Shown: positions 6,973-14,652 of the stretch, one piece after another
How the letters are laid out: every line of letters begins with the position of its first letter
Position numbering within the stretch: position 1 is the stretch's first letter
NCBI GenBank assembly: GCA_039795615.1
Contig: JBDKLO010000001.1
Coordinates: 1-24,592, forward strand
Reading direction: 5' to 3'
Origin: UBA6136 sp039795615
GTDB taxonomy: Bacteria > Pseudomonadota > Gammaproteobacteria > Methylococcales > Methylococcaceae
Length of the DNA: 24,592 nt
Translations under genes and position numbers: made by a program
Notes under the pieces: model-generated
Databases searched by the model: none
What the model saw: only the letters and a program-made list of their open reading frames with translations
What the model was told of the DNA's origin: nothing

Positions 6973-9329
6973 GCGCACACATTCAGGTCGGATCAACTAC
7001 GATTGAGTTTCTGGACCCGGCCCTTTTTGGTGCCTCATCCAGCTCGAAAGGCCGTCTCCTTGTTCAACGGGCCCTGAGTCTTCCCGAGGTTTTCAGTGTT
7101 GCGGTCTTGCCCGAAAAGCAGAGCGCGAAAGTGGGCTTTGAGTGCGCGCCCGAGACTCGCAAAGGGTTTCTCGAGCGTTTCCTGTCGGCCATTGAAGGTC
7201 AATCAACACAGGAATCAGCCCCTGACATCGATTGGGAATGGGCAAAACCGAACGCCTACTGGATTCGGCAGGAAGGCCAAATCCAAAGATTGGATTTCAC
7301 TCAACCTTCCGAGGGTGAGCTTCGTTTCCATCACCCCGCCCTCTCCTCAGCAACCTCTGCACTCGCACTGAGAATTCGGGCAAAACTCGGGGAAAGATCC
7401 GGTATCCGTGCCCTTCAGCATCAGCCAGAGACCTCAACGCTACTGGTCTGCTTTAATCCGCGAAGGATCAAACCTGAACGAATTGAGGCCGAAATCCTGA
7501 CCGTCCTGGTGGAACCCACGCCGATCGCAACCATTGCTGACCCTGCAGCGGTTCCGATGACGGTATCGACGACAACCGTGGGTCTCAGCACGGTCGGTGA
7601 ACTCCTCCTTCCCGTGGTCACCCCGGTGGCGGCCGGTGTCCTCATCGCAACCAACTTTCACATCGTCAAGGATGCGGCATCTCAGCTGACCCGAGGCAAA
7701 GTTGGGGTTCCCCTGTTTCATACAGCCCTTTTGACCTGTTCGATCGTGACGGGACAAGTGCTGGCCTTCGCCCTGACTGACTGGTCGCTGCGTTACTGGC
7801 AACGGCGTTGGCGAAATCAGCTGGCGCTGGAGACGGAAGAGACGCTTCAGGAGACCCTTCCTTCCCTGATGCAAATCCGGAATATCGGGGAGAACGGCGT
7901 CGAACGGTTGACCAGTCCGGATGCCATTCGCCCAGGAGACCGACTTCGGGTTCTGGCCGGTGAAATCATTCCCGCGGATGGGGAAGTCATCATCGGCACT
8001 GCACTGGTCGATGAGTCGCTGATCACCGGTGCGCCGCACCCCGTCAGAAAGTTTGCTCCTGCAGAGGTCTTCGCAGGGAGTCGGATTCTCACCGGGCCCA
8101 TCGAGTTTCGAGTGAGGCGAGCCGGCATGGAAACCCGCGCTGCGCGAATCGCAGAAGAGATCGCCCGGACGGCGACCCTCATCCCAATGGAAAGATCTCT
8201 CACGGAAAAAGCAGAGGCTCTCGGGGACAAGACTGCATTACCGACTCTGGCGACCGCAGGAATCGGCTGGATGGCCGGAAGCCTGATTACCGTCGGCGCC
8301 ATCCTGCATCAGGATTGGGTCAGTGGCCCCTATCTGGCCATCCCCCTGGTGACCCTTCAACACATGCGAGAAGCTCTGGCCCTGGGGGCCGTCACTCAGC
8401 ACCCAAGTGCCCTGCTTCGCCTTTCAGAAGCTCAGTTCCTGGTACTTGATGGCGATGACTCACGACTCTTTGCCCCGGGCGTCATCCTGAAGGAAATCCG
8501 CTCCAGCTTGAAGCACCACGATGCGCTCCTTCAGACCGTAGCAGGAGCTGCTCTCTTCCTGGGTGATGATCGGACCCATGCGCTACAGAGAGCCTCTGCT
8601 GAGCGTGGTCTGGCCGTAAGGCAACCTGATCTGGTTCGCCTTGAACCCACGCTGATTGAAATCGAACAGGGCCATCATCGCGTGGTTTTGAAAGGCCTCC
8701 AAACGGATCCTCTAAGCCCCATTCAGGTCGAGATCGATGGTCAGGCGATCGCAGAGTTCCATTTCTGCGAAAGCCCCGTTCCTGCTGCACGGGATACGGT
8801 GTCGGCACTCAAGTCTCAGGGGTTTGACGTTTTCCTGATGTCATCGGACAAGGATGCCGTGGTCGAAAAGAAAGCCGCCCAACTCGGCATTACTCTTTTC
8901 GGAGGCGAACTGGATGTTGAAGCCCAGCAACGCTTCCTTGATGGTCTGAAGAGCCGAGGTGTCAAAAGCCTTCTGGCCTGCGGCGCCTCGACGTCCATCT
9001 CTCTCGCCCGTCACGCCCATGTGACGGTTGCGCTGGAAACTCTGGACCATGCGCCAGTGCCTGCAGATATTGTCCTTCAGGGTGGACGATACGCAGCACT
9101 GGGGGACCTCGTTGAACTCTCGCGTCGTTACGTCCCTGATATCGAAAAGAGCACCCGGGAAGCACTGGTTCCCAATCTGCTCTGTGTTGCCGGGGCTTTC
9201 GGCGGGCTCCTCAACGGCATCACCTCAGGCATCATTGCGAACATAGCCGTTGCCAATGTCGATCGGGGCCTTCAAAAGAAACTGACGCGCGGACGTCGTC
9301 GTCCCCGCCTGATCCACACCGTTCAGTAA
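6969..9329 (+). CDS. Catalytically degenerate P-type-ATPase-like protein (pseudo-ATPase)
   Basis: A 786-aa paralogue of the cluster's active ATPase. The layout is the same: two HMA-like ferredoxin domains without CxxC (about 10-78 and 98-182; shared strand VCFNPRRI versus VHFDPRRL), hydrophobic segments at about 204-230, 248-274, 426-466 and 732-763, and actuator-, P- and N-type cytoplasmic regions. Every hallmark is lost. TGES is TGAP (353-356), DKTGT is DGDDS (494-498, only the Asp kept), the HP motif reads RTHALQ, SGDH is SSDK, and the GDGxND loop is GASTS-like. The cysteine-motif helix is absent too. The frame is open across its whole length and the fold-defining parts remain, so it is a maintained pseudoenzyme rather than a decaying gene. 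The likely role is a partner, scaffold or regulator of the active pump. Confidence 0.9.
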   Translation: MSAHIQVGSTTIEFLDPALFGASSSSKGRLLVQRALSLPEVFSVAVLPEKQSAKVGFECAPETRKGFLERFLSAIEGQSTQESAPDIDWEWAKPNAYWIRQEGQIQRLDFTQPSEGELRFHHPALSSATSALALRIRAKLGERSGIRALQHQPETSTLLVCFNPRRIKPERIEAEILTVLVEPTPIATIADPAAVPMTVSTTTVGLSTVGELLLPVVTPVAAGVLIATNFHIVKDAASQLTRGKVGVPLFHTALLTCSIVTGQVLAFALTDWSLRYWQRRWRNQLALETEETLQETLPSLMQIRNIGENGVERLTSPDAIRPGDRLRVLAGEIIPADGEVIIGTALVDESLITGAPHPVRKFAPAEVFAGSRILTGPIEFRVRRAGMETRAARIAEEIARTATLIPMERSLTEKAEALGDKTALPTLATAGIGWMAGSLITVGAILHQDWVSGPYLAIPLVTLQHMREALALGAVTQHPSALLRLSEAQFLVLDGDDSRLFAPGVILKEIRSSLKHHDALLQTVAGAALFLGDDRTHALQRASAERGLAVRQPDLVRLEPTLIEIEQGHHRVVLKGLQTDPLSPIQVEIDGQAIAEFHFCESPVPAARDTVSALKSQGFDVFLMSSDKDAVVEKKAAQLGITLFGGELDVEAQQRFLDGLKSRGVKSLLACGASTSISLARHAHVTVALETLDHAPVPADIVLQGGRYAALGDLVELSRRYVPDIEKSTREALVPNLLCVAGAFGGLLNGITSGIIANIAVANVDRGLQKKLTRGRRRPRLIHTVQ

Positions 9330-9360
9330 CCACTGGAACCCCGATCGGAATACGAAAGAC

Positions 9361-9780
9361 ATGACCAAGCCCACCACACGCAAGCCCCTGGGGCGAATCA
9401 AACGGAATGCCTCAGAAGCCAGCGCGGAGAGGAATGACGGGGATCCCGTGGCGCGCTCTCAGGAGGACGCGCTGGATTCCGAAAGGTTGGAGCAACAGCT
9501 CGCGGTGATGCAGATCGATCAGGAAACCGCAGACCGGATCCGAAAGCTTCCGAAAGATGTCGGTTGGCTCCTGATCACCGCAGGCCTCTTGGGACTGGCT
9601 TTGCCCGGTGTGATCGGAACGCCTCTCCTCGTCCTGGGCAGCCTGATGGTGTGGCCTTCAAGCCAGAAAAAGGCCGCGCAATGGCTCTCTGGTCAGTCAC
9701 CCAAGGTCTTTCAAGGCAGCATGAAGCAGATCAACCGCTTCCTAGACGATCTCGAACGAAGATATCCCACAGAACGCTGA
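9361..9780 (+). CDS. 139-aa membrane-hairpin protein, last gene of the metal-ATPase cluster
   Basis: Residues 1-45 are polar and probably disordered. A charged helix at about 42-64 precedes a hydrophobic hairpin (66-98) with a tight turn (GLALPGVIGTPLLVLG). A basic/amphipathic C-terminal helix follows (SPKVFQGSMKQINRFLDDLERR). The hairpin resembles small PGPGW-type putative transmembrane proteins, though the exact signature is not present. It starts 31 bases after the pseudo-ATPase, so co-transcription is likely. The hairpin plus amphipathic helix would suit membrane shaping or docking; that is inference. Confidence 0.8.
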   Translation: MTKPTTRKPLGRIKRNASEASAERNDGDPVARSQEDALDSERLEQQLAVMQIDQETADRIRKLPKDVGWLLITAGLLGLALPGVIGTPLLVLGSLMVWPSSQKKAAQWLSGQSPKVFQGSMKQINRFLDDLERRYPTER

Positions 9781-9794
9781 GTCCCTGCTCCGCG

Positions 9795-11369
9795 CTAGGC
9801 CCCTTTTCTTACCCGCCACCCCGCAAGGGTGAGTTGCGCTAGCCCGGCCCACAACAGAAAAGGAACCAACCAAAAGGTCTCCTGATACAAGGTGGGCTCC
9901 GGGTGTTTTCGATAGGGAATCTCATAGATTCCGGTCCACGCCTCATGCAGGGGTGACTCGGACATGACCTGCCCCGAGGCAAGACCCACGGTGGAAATAC
10001 CCGTATTGGTCGTCCGCAGCACGGGTCGCCTGACTTCAACAGCCCGCCCCAGCGTCATCATCAAGTGCTGCCGAGGCTCCTCCCAAGTGCCATACCAGGA
10101 ATCATTGGTCACATTGACCAGATACTGGGCGCCAAGATCAGCCCACTTGCGCGTGAAGTCCGGAAAGAGACTTTCATAACAAATCTGGACTCCCATCTGA
10201 TGCGAATTCCAAGCGATCAGCTGGGTAGGTCCCGCACCGCGGGCAAACTGCCCGATCGGAGGCAGCCATTCTCTGATACTGGGAAACCACTCCTCCCCGG
10301 GAAGGTATTCCCCGAAGGCCAGCAAAATGGTTTTGCTGTAATGCGGTGATACGAGCTTTCCTTCCCGGTCCAACAGAAAAAGAGAGTTCGTCAGCTTTCC
10401 AGAGTCAAAATCAAAGCCGTAGGCACCGGTCGCTAAGGCCAGATGGTGAGACTTCAGAAAGGATTCGAGCCGTTCTCGCCGCGGACTGGTCTTGATGTCC
10501 TTGCCGAGGAAATCGGGAAAGGCGGTTTCTGGCCAGATGGCAAAGTCGATGGAACGGCCATCCTCGGCAGCCAATCCCTTTTCGGTCAGATCCATGTAGG
10601 TCTTCAGGATTCCATCCTGATAGCCATTCCCGAGTTCCGCGGCCATCTTTTCCGAGTTCCCGATGTTGCCCTGGACCATCAGGACGCGAAGAAGACTGTC
10701 AGGCGCGGGAATACTTGCAGCCAACCAGAGCCCCGTGCTGTTGAACCCCAGAAAAAGAGCCAGTCCCGCCACCAGGATTCGGCGGCCCTTGGGCTTTCTC
10801 CGCGCGTCCCAATAAGCCCAGCTCATGAGCCCAGCCAGAAGGGTCAATGCACTCAAACCCGAGAATCCAATGATTTCCGCACAATGGAAAATCGGGACCT
10901 TCGAGGCAAACCACGCATAACCAAAGTTCCAGTCGAATAAGGTCGGCACGGTAGCCTGAGACAAAATGGTCACCAACGCCATGATCCAGCGGGAATGCCA
11001 GCTGGTCCTTGCGATGCGGGAACTCAGGAAGAACCAGACGGCCCCTGCGACCGGCACAAAAAGATGCGCCAGGATGGCAAACAACACCATCCCGATCACG
11101 GCGACCCACCAATCCAGATGCGCGAATTCGTGAAGGGTAAATGTGACCCAATTAAATCCGATCAGGGTAAAGATAAAAGCGCAGGCAAAACCACCGAGGA
11201 GAACGTCAGTGAGCCGGCTCTGTCGACTCCAGAAAATCCACAAGGGCACAAAGCAAAAGAGTGAAGCCCAAGGAGGAAATGGGATGTAGCTGGTCCCGAT
11301 CAAAACCCCTGAAAGGAGGGGAAGCTTCACTCTCAAGACGCTGTCTTTCACCGTTGAGGCCCACCGCAT
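9795..11369 (-). CDS. lnt: Apolipoprotein N-acyltransferase
   Basis: Inner-membrane enzyme that adds the third acyl chain to the N-terminal cysteine of lipoproteins, the last step of their maturation. At 524 aa it matches E. coli Lnt (512 aa). A multi-pass N-terminal half (about residues 15-220) is followed by a carbon-nitrogen-hydrolase domain. The catalytic triad is visible: E281 in WPETAFPDF, K346 in YSKTILLAFGEYLP, and C397 in GVQICYESLFPDF. ATG 11369 is preferred over GTG 11378 because it forms a TGATG junction with the upstream dehydrogenase stop, with GGAA 11 bases away. Lnt usually sits with ybeY/ybeX(corC); here it is coupled to an unrelated oxidoreductase. Substrates are plentiful nearby, since four lipobox proteins are encoded in this window. 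Confidence 0.96.
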   Translation of the reverse strand: MRWASTVKDSVLRVKLPLLSGVLIGTSYIPFPPWASLFCFVPLWIFWSRQSRLTDVLLGGFACAFIFTLIGFNWVTFTLHEFAHLDWWVAVIGMVLFAILAHLFVPVAGAVWFFLSSRIARTSWHSRWIMALVTILSQATVPTLFDWNFGYAWFASKVPIFHCAEIIGFSGLSALTLLAGLMSWAYWDARRKPKGRRILVAGLALFLGFNSTGLWLAASIPAPDSLLRVLMVQGNIGNSEKMAAELGNGYQDGILKTYMDLTEKGLAAEDGRSIDFAIWPETAFPDFLGKDIKTSPRRERLESFLKSHHLALATGAYGFDFDSGKLTNSLFLLDREGKLVSPHYSKTILLAFGEYLPGEEWFPSIREWLPPIGQFARGAGPTQLIAWNSHQMGVQICYESLFPDFTRKWADLGAQYLVNVTNDSWYGTWEEPRQHLMMTLGRAVEVRRPVLRTTNTGISTVGLASGQVMSESPLHEAWTGIYEIPYRKHPEPTLYQETFWLVPFLLWAGLAQLTLAGWRVRKGA

Positions 11370-12553
11370 CACAGGCACCGTTCCAGAATGGTTCGGATTT
11401 CGGCATCTTCAAGCCGAACAGGGTTGGTCTGCATGCTGGATCCTCGTGAATGAGCGACGATCCTATCAAAGTCATGTGAACAAACGCCCATGATTCCCAA
11501 TCGGGGGAGTTTCATTTCCTGCGTCATTCTGCGTAAAGCGGCGACCAGCTCCAACAGCGCCTCCTTTTCCGGAAGGTTCGGCCGCTGAAGCAGAATACGG
11601 GCAGCTGTTGCGTATTTGGAAAGAATCGGATGATGAGGGTCCCCTGCCGCCAAAACCTCCAGATTCACCGCTGTAGCTTCCGCCAACAGGGAGCCGCACA
11701 CGACGCCGTGACCGATCGGAAAAAAGGACCCGAGAGGCTGGGCCAATCCATGCACCGAGCCCAATCCCGCCTGAGCCAGGCAAATCCCGGAAAGAAGAGC
11801 GGCATAGGCCATTGCACTGCGTCCCTGTGGCTCATTCTCACCGTGATACCAAGACAAGAGGCCCTGCGAGACCGCTGCGATGCCACTGAGAGCCAGTGCA
11901 TCGGTCATCGGATTGGCACGAAGTGAAACATAAGCCTCGAGCAGCTGCGTCAGGGCATCCATGCCATTGGCGGCAACCAATGCCTTGGGACACCCGGCCA
12001 GAAGATCCGGATCGACCAGGGCGTAGCGGGCCATCAACGCATCATCACGAAAAGATTTTTTGAAGCCGTTTACGCCCTGACGGGTCAGCACCGCATTGCG
12101 CGTCGCTTCCGATCCGGTGCCCGCAGTCGTTGGCACCGCTATAAAAGGAGTTGCAGGCCCTTCGTAGGGCAGTTCTGGACCGACACCCTCAAGGAAGTCC
12201 ATGACGGAATGCCCACTTCTCAGAAGCCCTGCCATGGCTTTAGCGGCATCCAACACACTGCCACCGCCAATCCCGATCACCACGTCGCACGGATCATCGG
12301 CCAGTGCTTCTACGAGACGATCAATCTCGTCGGGGCTGGGTTCTCCTGTAATCGATACCCGTTGGAGGCTCACTCCCTGCGCCGAGAAGGCATGATCCAG
12401 ATCGACACCGGCCTTGGAGTCTTTAAAGGAACGATGCCCCGTGACCAGAAGGATCCGGTGGCCGAATCGGGCAGCAAGCGCCGGCAACTCTCTGATCCTT
12501 CCCTCACCAAAAAGAATCTTCGGGATAGCCCCAATCGCAAAGGGCGTCATCAT
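11369..12553 (-). CDS. Iron-type (group III) alcohol dehydrogenase
   Basis: A 394-aa NAD(P)-dependent dehydrogenase/reductase of the iron-containing ADH family. The nucleotide-binding motif GGGSVLDAAKA and the loop PTTAGTGSEAT lie in the N-terminal domain. Metal ligands are expected from NGMDALTQLLEAYVS (Asp), GSVHGLAQPLG (His) and GHGVVC (His) in the helical domain. Length is typical. The start is one of two adjacent ATGs that overlap the stop of the LsrG-like gene (ATGATGA), so the two are translationally coupled. Substrate is unknown; pairing with an LsrG-like protein suggests a small carbonyl or sugar-phosphate-derived aldehyde or ketone. Confidence 0.93.
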   Translation of the reverse strand: MMTPFAIGAIPKILFGEGRIRELPALAARFGHRILLVTGHRSFKDSKAGVDLDHAFSAQGVSLQRVSITGEPSPDEIDRLVEALADDPCDVVIGIGGGSVLDAAKAMAGLLRSGHSVMDFLEGVGPELPYEGPATPFIAVPTTAGTGSEATRNAVLTRQGVNGFKKSFRDDALMARYALVDPDLLAGCPKALVAANGMDALTQLLEAYVSLRANPMTDALALSGIAAVSQGLLSWYHGENEPQGRSAMAYAALLSGICLAQAGLGSVHGLAQPLGSFFPIGHGVVCGSLLAEATAVNLEVLAAGDPHHPILSKYATAARILLQRPNLPEKEALLELVAALRRMTQEMKLPRLGIMGVCSHDFDRIVAHSRGSSMQTNPVRLEDAEIRTILERCL

Positions 12554-12843
12554 CGGGGAAACAGGGCTCGCATCGGAACGCCCTTGCGCGGTTCAGCCAT
12601 CATCTCGGCAACGCTATCCCGCCAGGTCAGATAATGCACTGTCTTTTTATGCTCCTGGGCATCCTCTTCGCTTCGATAGGCTTCATAAAGGATGAAATGG
12701 GTCTCGTCCTCCGGATCCTGCAGGATGTCAAAACGAAGATTGCCAGGCTCGTTGATCGAACCTTCATGATTGATACGGGTGGCTTCAATAAAGGCATCAA
12801 GGCAACCTGCCTTGACGAAAACGTGAACCAACGTGACATGCAT
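12550..12843 (-). CDS. LsrG-like antibiotic-biosynthesis-monooxygenase-fold protein
   Basis: A 97-aa dimeric alpha+beta-barrel (ABM) protein. It is very close to E. coli LsrG in its opening MHVTLV and in NH.GS..E.GNLRFD.LQDPE and YEAY, and the length matches (96 aa). LsrG acts on phosphorylated autoinducer-2 breakdown products. No lsrK, lsrF or lsr transporter is present here, so a wider role on a reactive dicarbonyl or hydroxyketone is as likely. AGGAG lies 10 bases before the ATG. It is the first gene of a coupled three-gene operon with the dehydrogenase and lnt. Confidence 0.88.
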   Translation of the reverse strand: MHVTLVHVFVKAGCLDAFIEATRINHEGSINEPGNLRFDILQDPEDETHFILYEAYRSEEDAQEHKKTVHYLTWRDSVAEMMAEPRKGVPMRALFPR

Positions 12844-13199
12844 GGCGTAGCTTCTCCTGACTGAGGGTTATCAGGGAGAACTATACCTTTCTGGATTCGA
12901 GACCGTGAACCCTAACTCGCGCGAGCCTCCCTCAATTTGCGTTTGAAAGAGTCACGTACGCAGGACTACGACTTTGAAAAAGGGCCCCTAACGCATCAAA
13001 TAGCACCCGATGGTCGGGTGGATTTTAAGACCCTTACACGGATAGGAAGAGGGTTCTGCCGTCCTTTTCTCACCCAACCCGGGGGCTTTTCTTCTCCGAC
13101 CGGCATGCTCTAAGCCCCACCCTGAGCTTAGTTTCCACACATCGAAGGGGACTGCTGCTCACGCGATCAGCCGTCCAACCCTTCCATTCAGGTGCGCCT
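12844..13199. other. 356-base gap with several small palindromes
   Basis: Besides the operon promoter at its left end, the gap holds a perfect 10-bp palindrome CTCGCGCGAG (12916-12925) and a TACG-N6-TACG direct repeat (12957-12970). It also has a 7-bp, 3-nt-loop hairpin CACCCGA/TCGGGTG (13004-13020) followed by GATTTTAAG, and a 6-bp hairpin CTAAGC/GCTTAG (13110-13131) followed by TTT. I see no open frame of note. A small RNA or a long 5' leader for the gene at 13200 is possible. Confidence 0.4.
12880..12909 (-). promoter_or_regulatory. Candidate sigma-70 promoter of the LsrG-like/ADH/lnt operon
   Basis: On the minus strand TTCACG (12909-12904) and TATAGT (12885-12880) are separated by 18 bases, about 40 bases before the ATG. 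An imperfect inverted repeat, TCCTGA...TCAGGGA (about 12854-12877), lies between promoter and start and could be an operator. Confidence 0.4.
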
Positions 13200-13397
13200 A
13201 TGCTTCACGCTACCCTTCGACATAGCTCCAACCACCGCATCCCCGACTGGTTAATCCGCGCGCTGTCTCAAGGAATGACACCGCGGGCCCTGGATGCTTA
13301 CCGCCAAAACGGATGGCCCATCAAGTCGATAGCCCAGATAATGAATTTGGAGATCGAAGGGGTTCGCGACGCCTTGGAACGCTGGGAGATCCCGTAA
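13200..13397 (+). CDS. Small helical (HTH-like) protein, paralogue of the facing 82-aa protein
   Basis: A 65-aa protein. From about residue 17 it reads as three or four helices: LIRALSQGMTPRALDAY, NGWPIKSIAQIMN and IEGVRDALERW. The order QG(M/L)TPxALxxY...GW...IA...V..A(L/I)ERW is shared with the protein encoded on the opposite strand just downstream, so the two are paralogues. The shape recalls a short helix-turn-helix, with a possible DNA- or protein-binding role, but no family is certain. The ribosome site is weak (CAGGTG). The gene pair is convergent with 31 bases between stops. Confidence 0.68.
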   Translation: MLHATLRHSSNHRIPDWLIRALSQGMTPRALDAYRQNGWPIKSIAQIMNLEIEGVRDALERWEIP

Positions 13398-13428
13398 TGA
13401 CTCACCCGGGATCTGCCTGAGTTTCTCT

Positions 13429-13677
13429 CTATAACCAACGTTCGATGGCCTTGGCGACATCGACAGAGTCGAGATGTCGGTCATTGGCGATGGCACCCAC
13501 CGTCCAGCCACTTTTGAGATAGGTTTCAAGCGCCGATGGCGTCAAGCCTTGAAGCTGAACTCGCTTGACCCAGACTGCGTTGCCATCAAGGCGCTCAACG
13601 GGATCGCGATATTTCATTGCGGTCCACCCCTTAAGGGCGGGGGTTTTGGCTTCGGACTGAAGGATTTCGTTGGTCAT
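13429..13677 (-). CDS. Small helical (HTH-like) protein, 82 aa, paralogue of the 65-aa neighbour
   Basis: A polar N-terminal extension of about 35 residues precedes the shared domain (VQLQGLTPSALETYLKSGW, then VGAIANDRHLDSVDVAKAIERWL). The ending ERW(L) is nearly the C-terminus in both paralogues. A good Shine-Dalgarno (GAGG) lies 6 bases before the ATG. It is downstream of, and on the same strand as, the response regulator, but separated by about 300 bases holding TACGGAT heptamers, so it is likely a separate unit and possibly the regulator's target. Function unknown. Confidence 0.68.
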   Translation of the reverse strand: MTNEILQSEAKTPALKGWTAMKYRDPVERLDGNAVWVKRVQLQGLTPSALETYLKSGWTVGAIANDRHLDSVDVAKAIERWL

Positions 13678-13789
13678 GGATTACCTCAATTGGTCGGCGG
13701 TTCAAGCGAAAGCCAGGGATTTCAGGTCGGACCCACATCACCAAGGAGGACACCTTTCCCCGTCATCCTGAGCTCAGATTAAGATTGAA

Positions 13790-13835
13790 ATCCGTAACCC
13801 TCTATCCGTATTAGCGCCTAAGCCAAGGTACGGAT
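13790..13835. promoter_or_regulatory. Cluster of three TACGGAT heptamers (candidate response-regulator site)
   Basis: TACGGAT occurs on the minus strand at 13810-13804 and 13796-13790 (14-base period) and on the plus strand at 13829-13835. The outer pair form ATCCGTA-N18-TACGGAT. They lie 110-160 bases before the 82-aa gene. NarL/FixJ-type regulators bind paired heptamers, and one such regulator is encoded next door; the link is inference. Confidence 0.4.
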
Positions 13836-13879
13836 CCAATGGAATGGGGTGGAAGGGAAAACAGGGGATCCATTTCCCG

Positions 13880-13913
13880 CCTCAATGGGCCGCTTTAGCG
13901 GCTTCCCTTGAGG
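13880..13913 (-). terminator. Hairpin downstream of the response regulator gene
   Basis: A two-part stem: CCTCAA/TTGAGG (13880-13885 with 13908-13913) closes an inner GCCGC-TTTA-GCGGC hairpin (13889-13902). It lies 62 bases after the response regulator stop. No T-run follows on the minus strand, so terminator activity is uncertain. Confidence 0.4.
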
Positions 13914-13975
13914 CAACGACCCAGCGCCTTGGGCCAAGCCGATCTTTGAACAGTCCAAGTGACAGGCTTCTGCGA

Positions 13976-14587
13976 CTAATCCCTAATGCCCTGGGCGATG
14001 GCCATGGACACGAGATCCGCATTGCTATCGACGGTGAGTTTTTCCATGATGCGACTGCGGTGGATTTCAGCGGTTCTCGGGCTGATATTGAGACTTCGCC
14101 CAATCTCCTTGGCCGTATAGCCTTTGGAAAGGAAAAGACAGATTTCTCGTTCACGGGGAGTCAGTTTCTGAAAAAGGGCATCGATACTGGTCTTTCGTTC
14201 CTTCTCCAAGCATCGCGTCTGGGCAAGCCCAAAAGCCCGTTCCACCACTTCCAGAAGTTTTTCGGGTTCAACCGGCTTTTGCAGGAAATCGATCGCCCCC
14301 AACTTCATCCCGTGGGTTGCCGACTCAACATCGCCGCGCCCCGTCAGAAAAATGACCGGGCATTGAGGCACCTGCTCTCTCAGCATTTCCATCAATTCCA
14401 ATCCACTGACTTCCGGCATCTGGAGATCCAGAATCGCGACAAACGGCCCCTTCTCCTCCGCAACAGCCCCCATGAAGGCCCGACCCGAGGAAAAGGCAAA
14501 GGACTCGATACCACTCATCTGAAGAAGTTCGACCAGCGATTCACAGACCCCGTCATCATCGTCGACAACAAATGCTTTTCTCACCAT
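13976..14587 (-). CDS. FixJ/NarL-type response regulator (receiver + LuxR HTH)
   Basis: A 203-aa two-component transcription regulator. The receiver domain (about 1-120) has the acidic pocket DDDD (9-12), phospho-acceptor D54 in AILDLQMPEVSG, T82 in FLTGRGD and K104 in FLQKPV. The LuxR-type HTH (about 140-200) contains LTPREREIC, GYTAKEIGRSLNISPRTAEIH and the recognition-helix region HRSRIMEKL. Overall this is the FixJ/TodT subgroup. The start at 14587 (MVRKAFVVDDD) begins the receiver, with AGGGAG 10 bases upstream. The frame is open up to 14686, but that extension does not look like protein. No histidine kinase is in the window. Neighbours suggest it may control the small paralogous proteins. 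Confidence 0.93.
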   Translation of the reverse strand: MVRKAFVVDDDDGVCESLVELLQMSGIESFAFSSGRAFMGAVAEEKGPFVAILDLQMPEVSGLELMEMLREQVPQCPVIFLTGRGDVESATHGMKLGAIDFLQKPVEPEKLLEVVERAFGLAQTRCLEKERKTSIDALFQKLTPREREICLFLSKGYTAKEIGRSLNISPRTAEIHRSRIMEKLTVDSNADLVSMAIAQGIRD

Positions 14588-14652
14588 TTCCACCGCACTC
14601 CCTCTACTTTCCCCTGTGGACATCCGCATTACAAACCAAGACGCATTGACAG

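Noticed and set aside
2924..9780. Magnetosome gene cluster
   Set aside because: Iron-organelle idea considered, but no mam or mms gene features (such as MamK, MamB/M-type CDF transporters or MamE proteases) are seen.
10443..10940. Plus-strand 165-codon frame
   Set aside because: Antisense to lnt, whose catalytic triad is intact.
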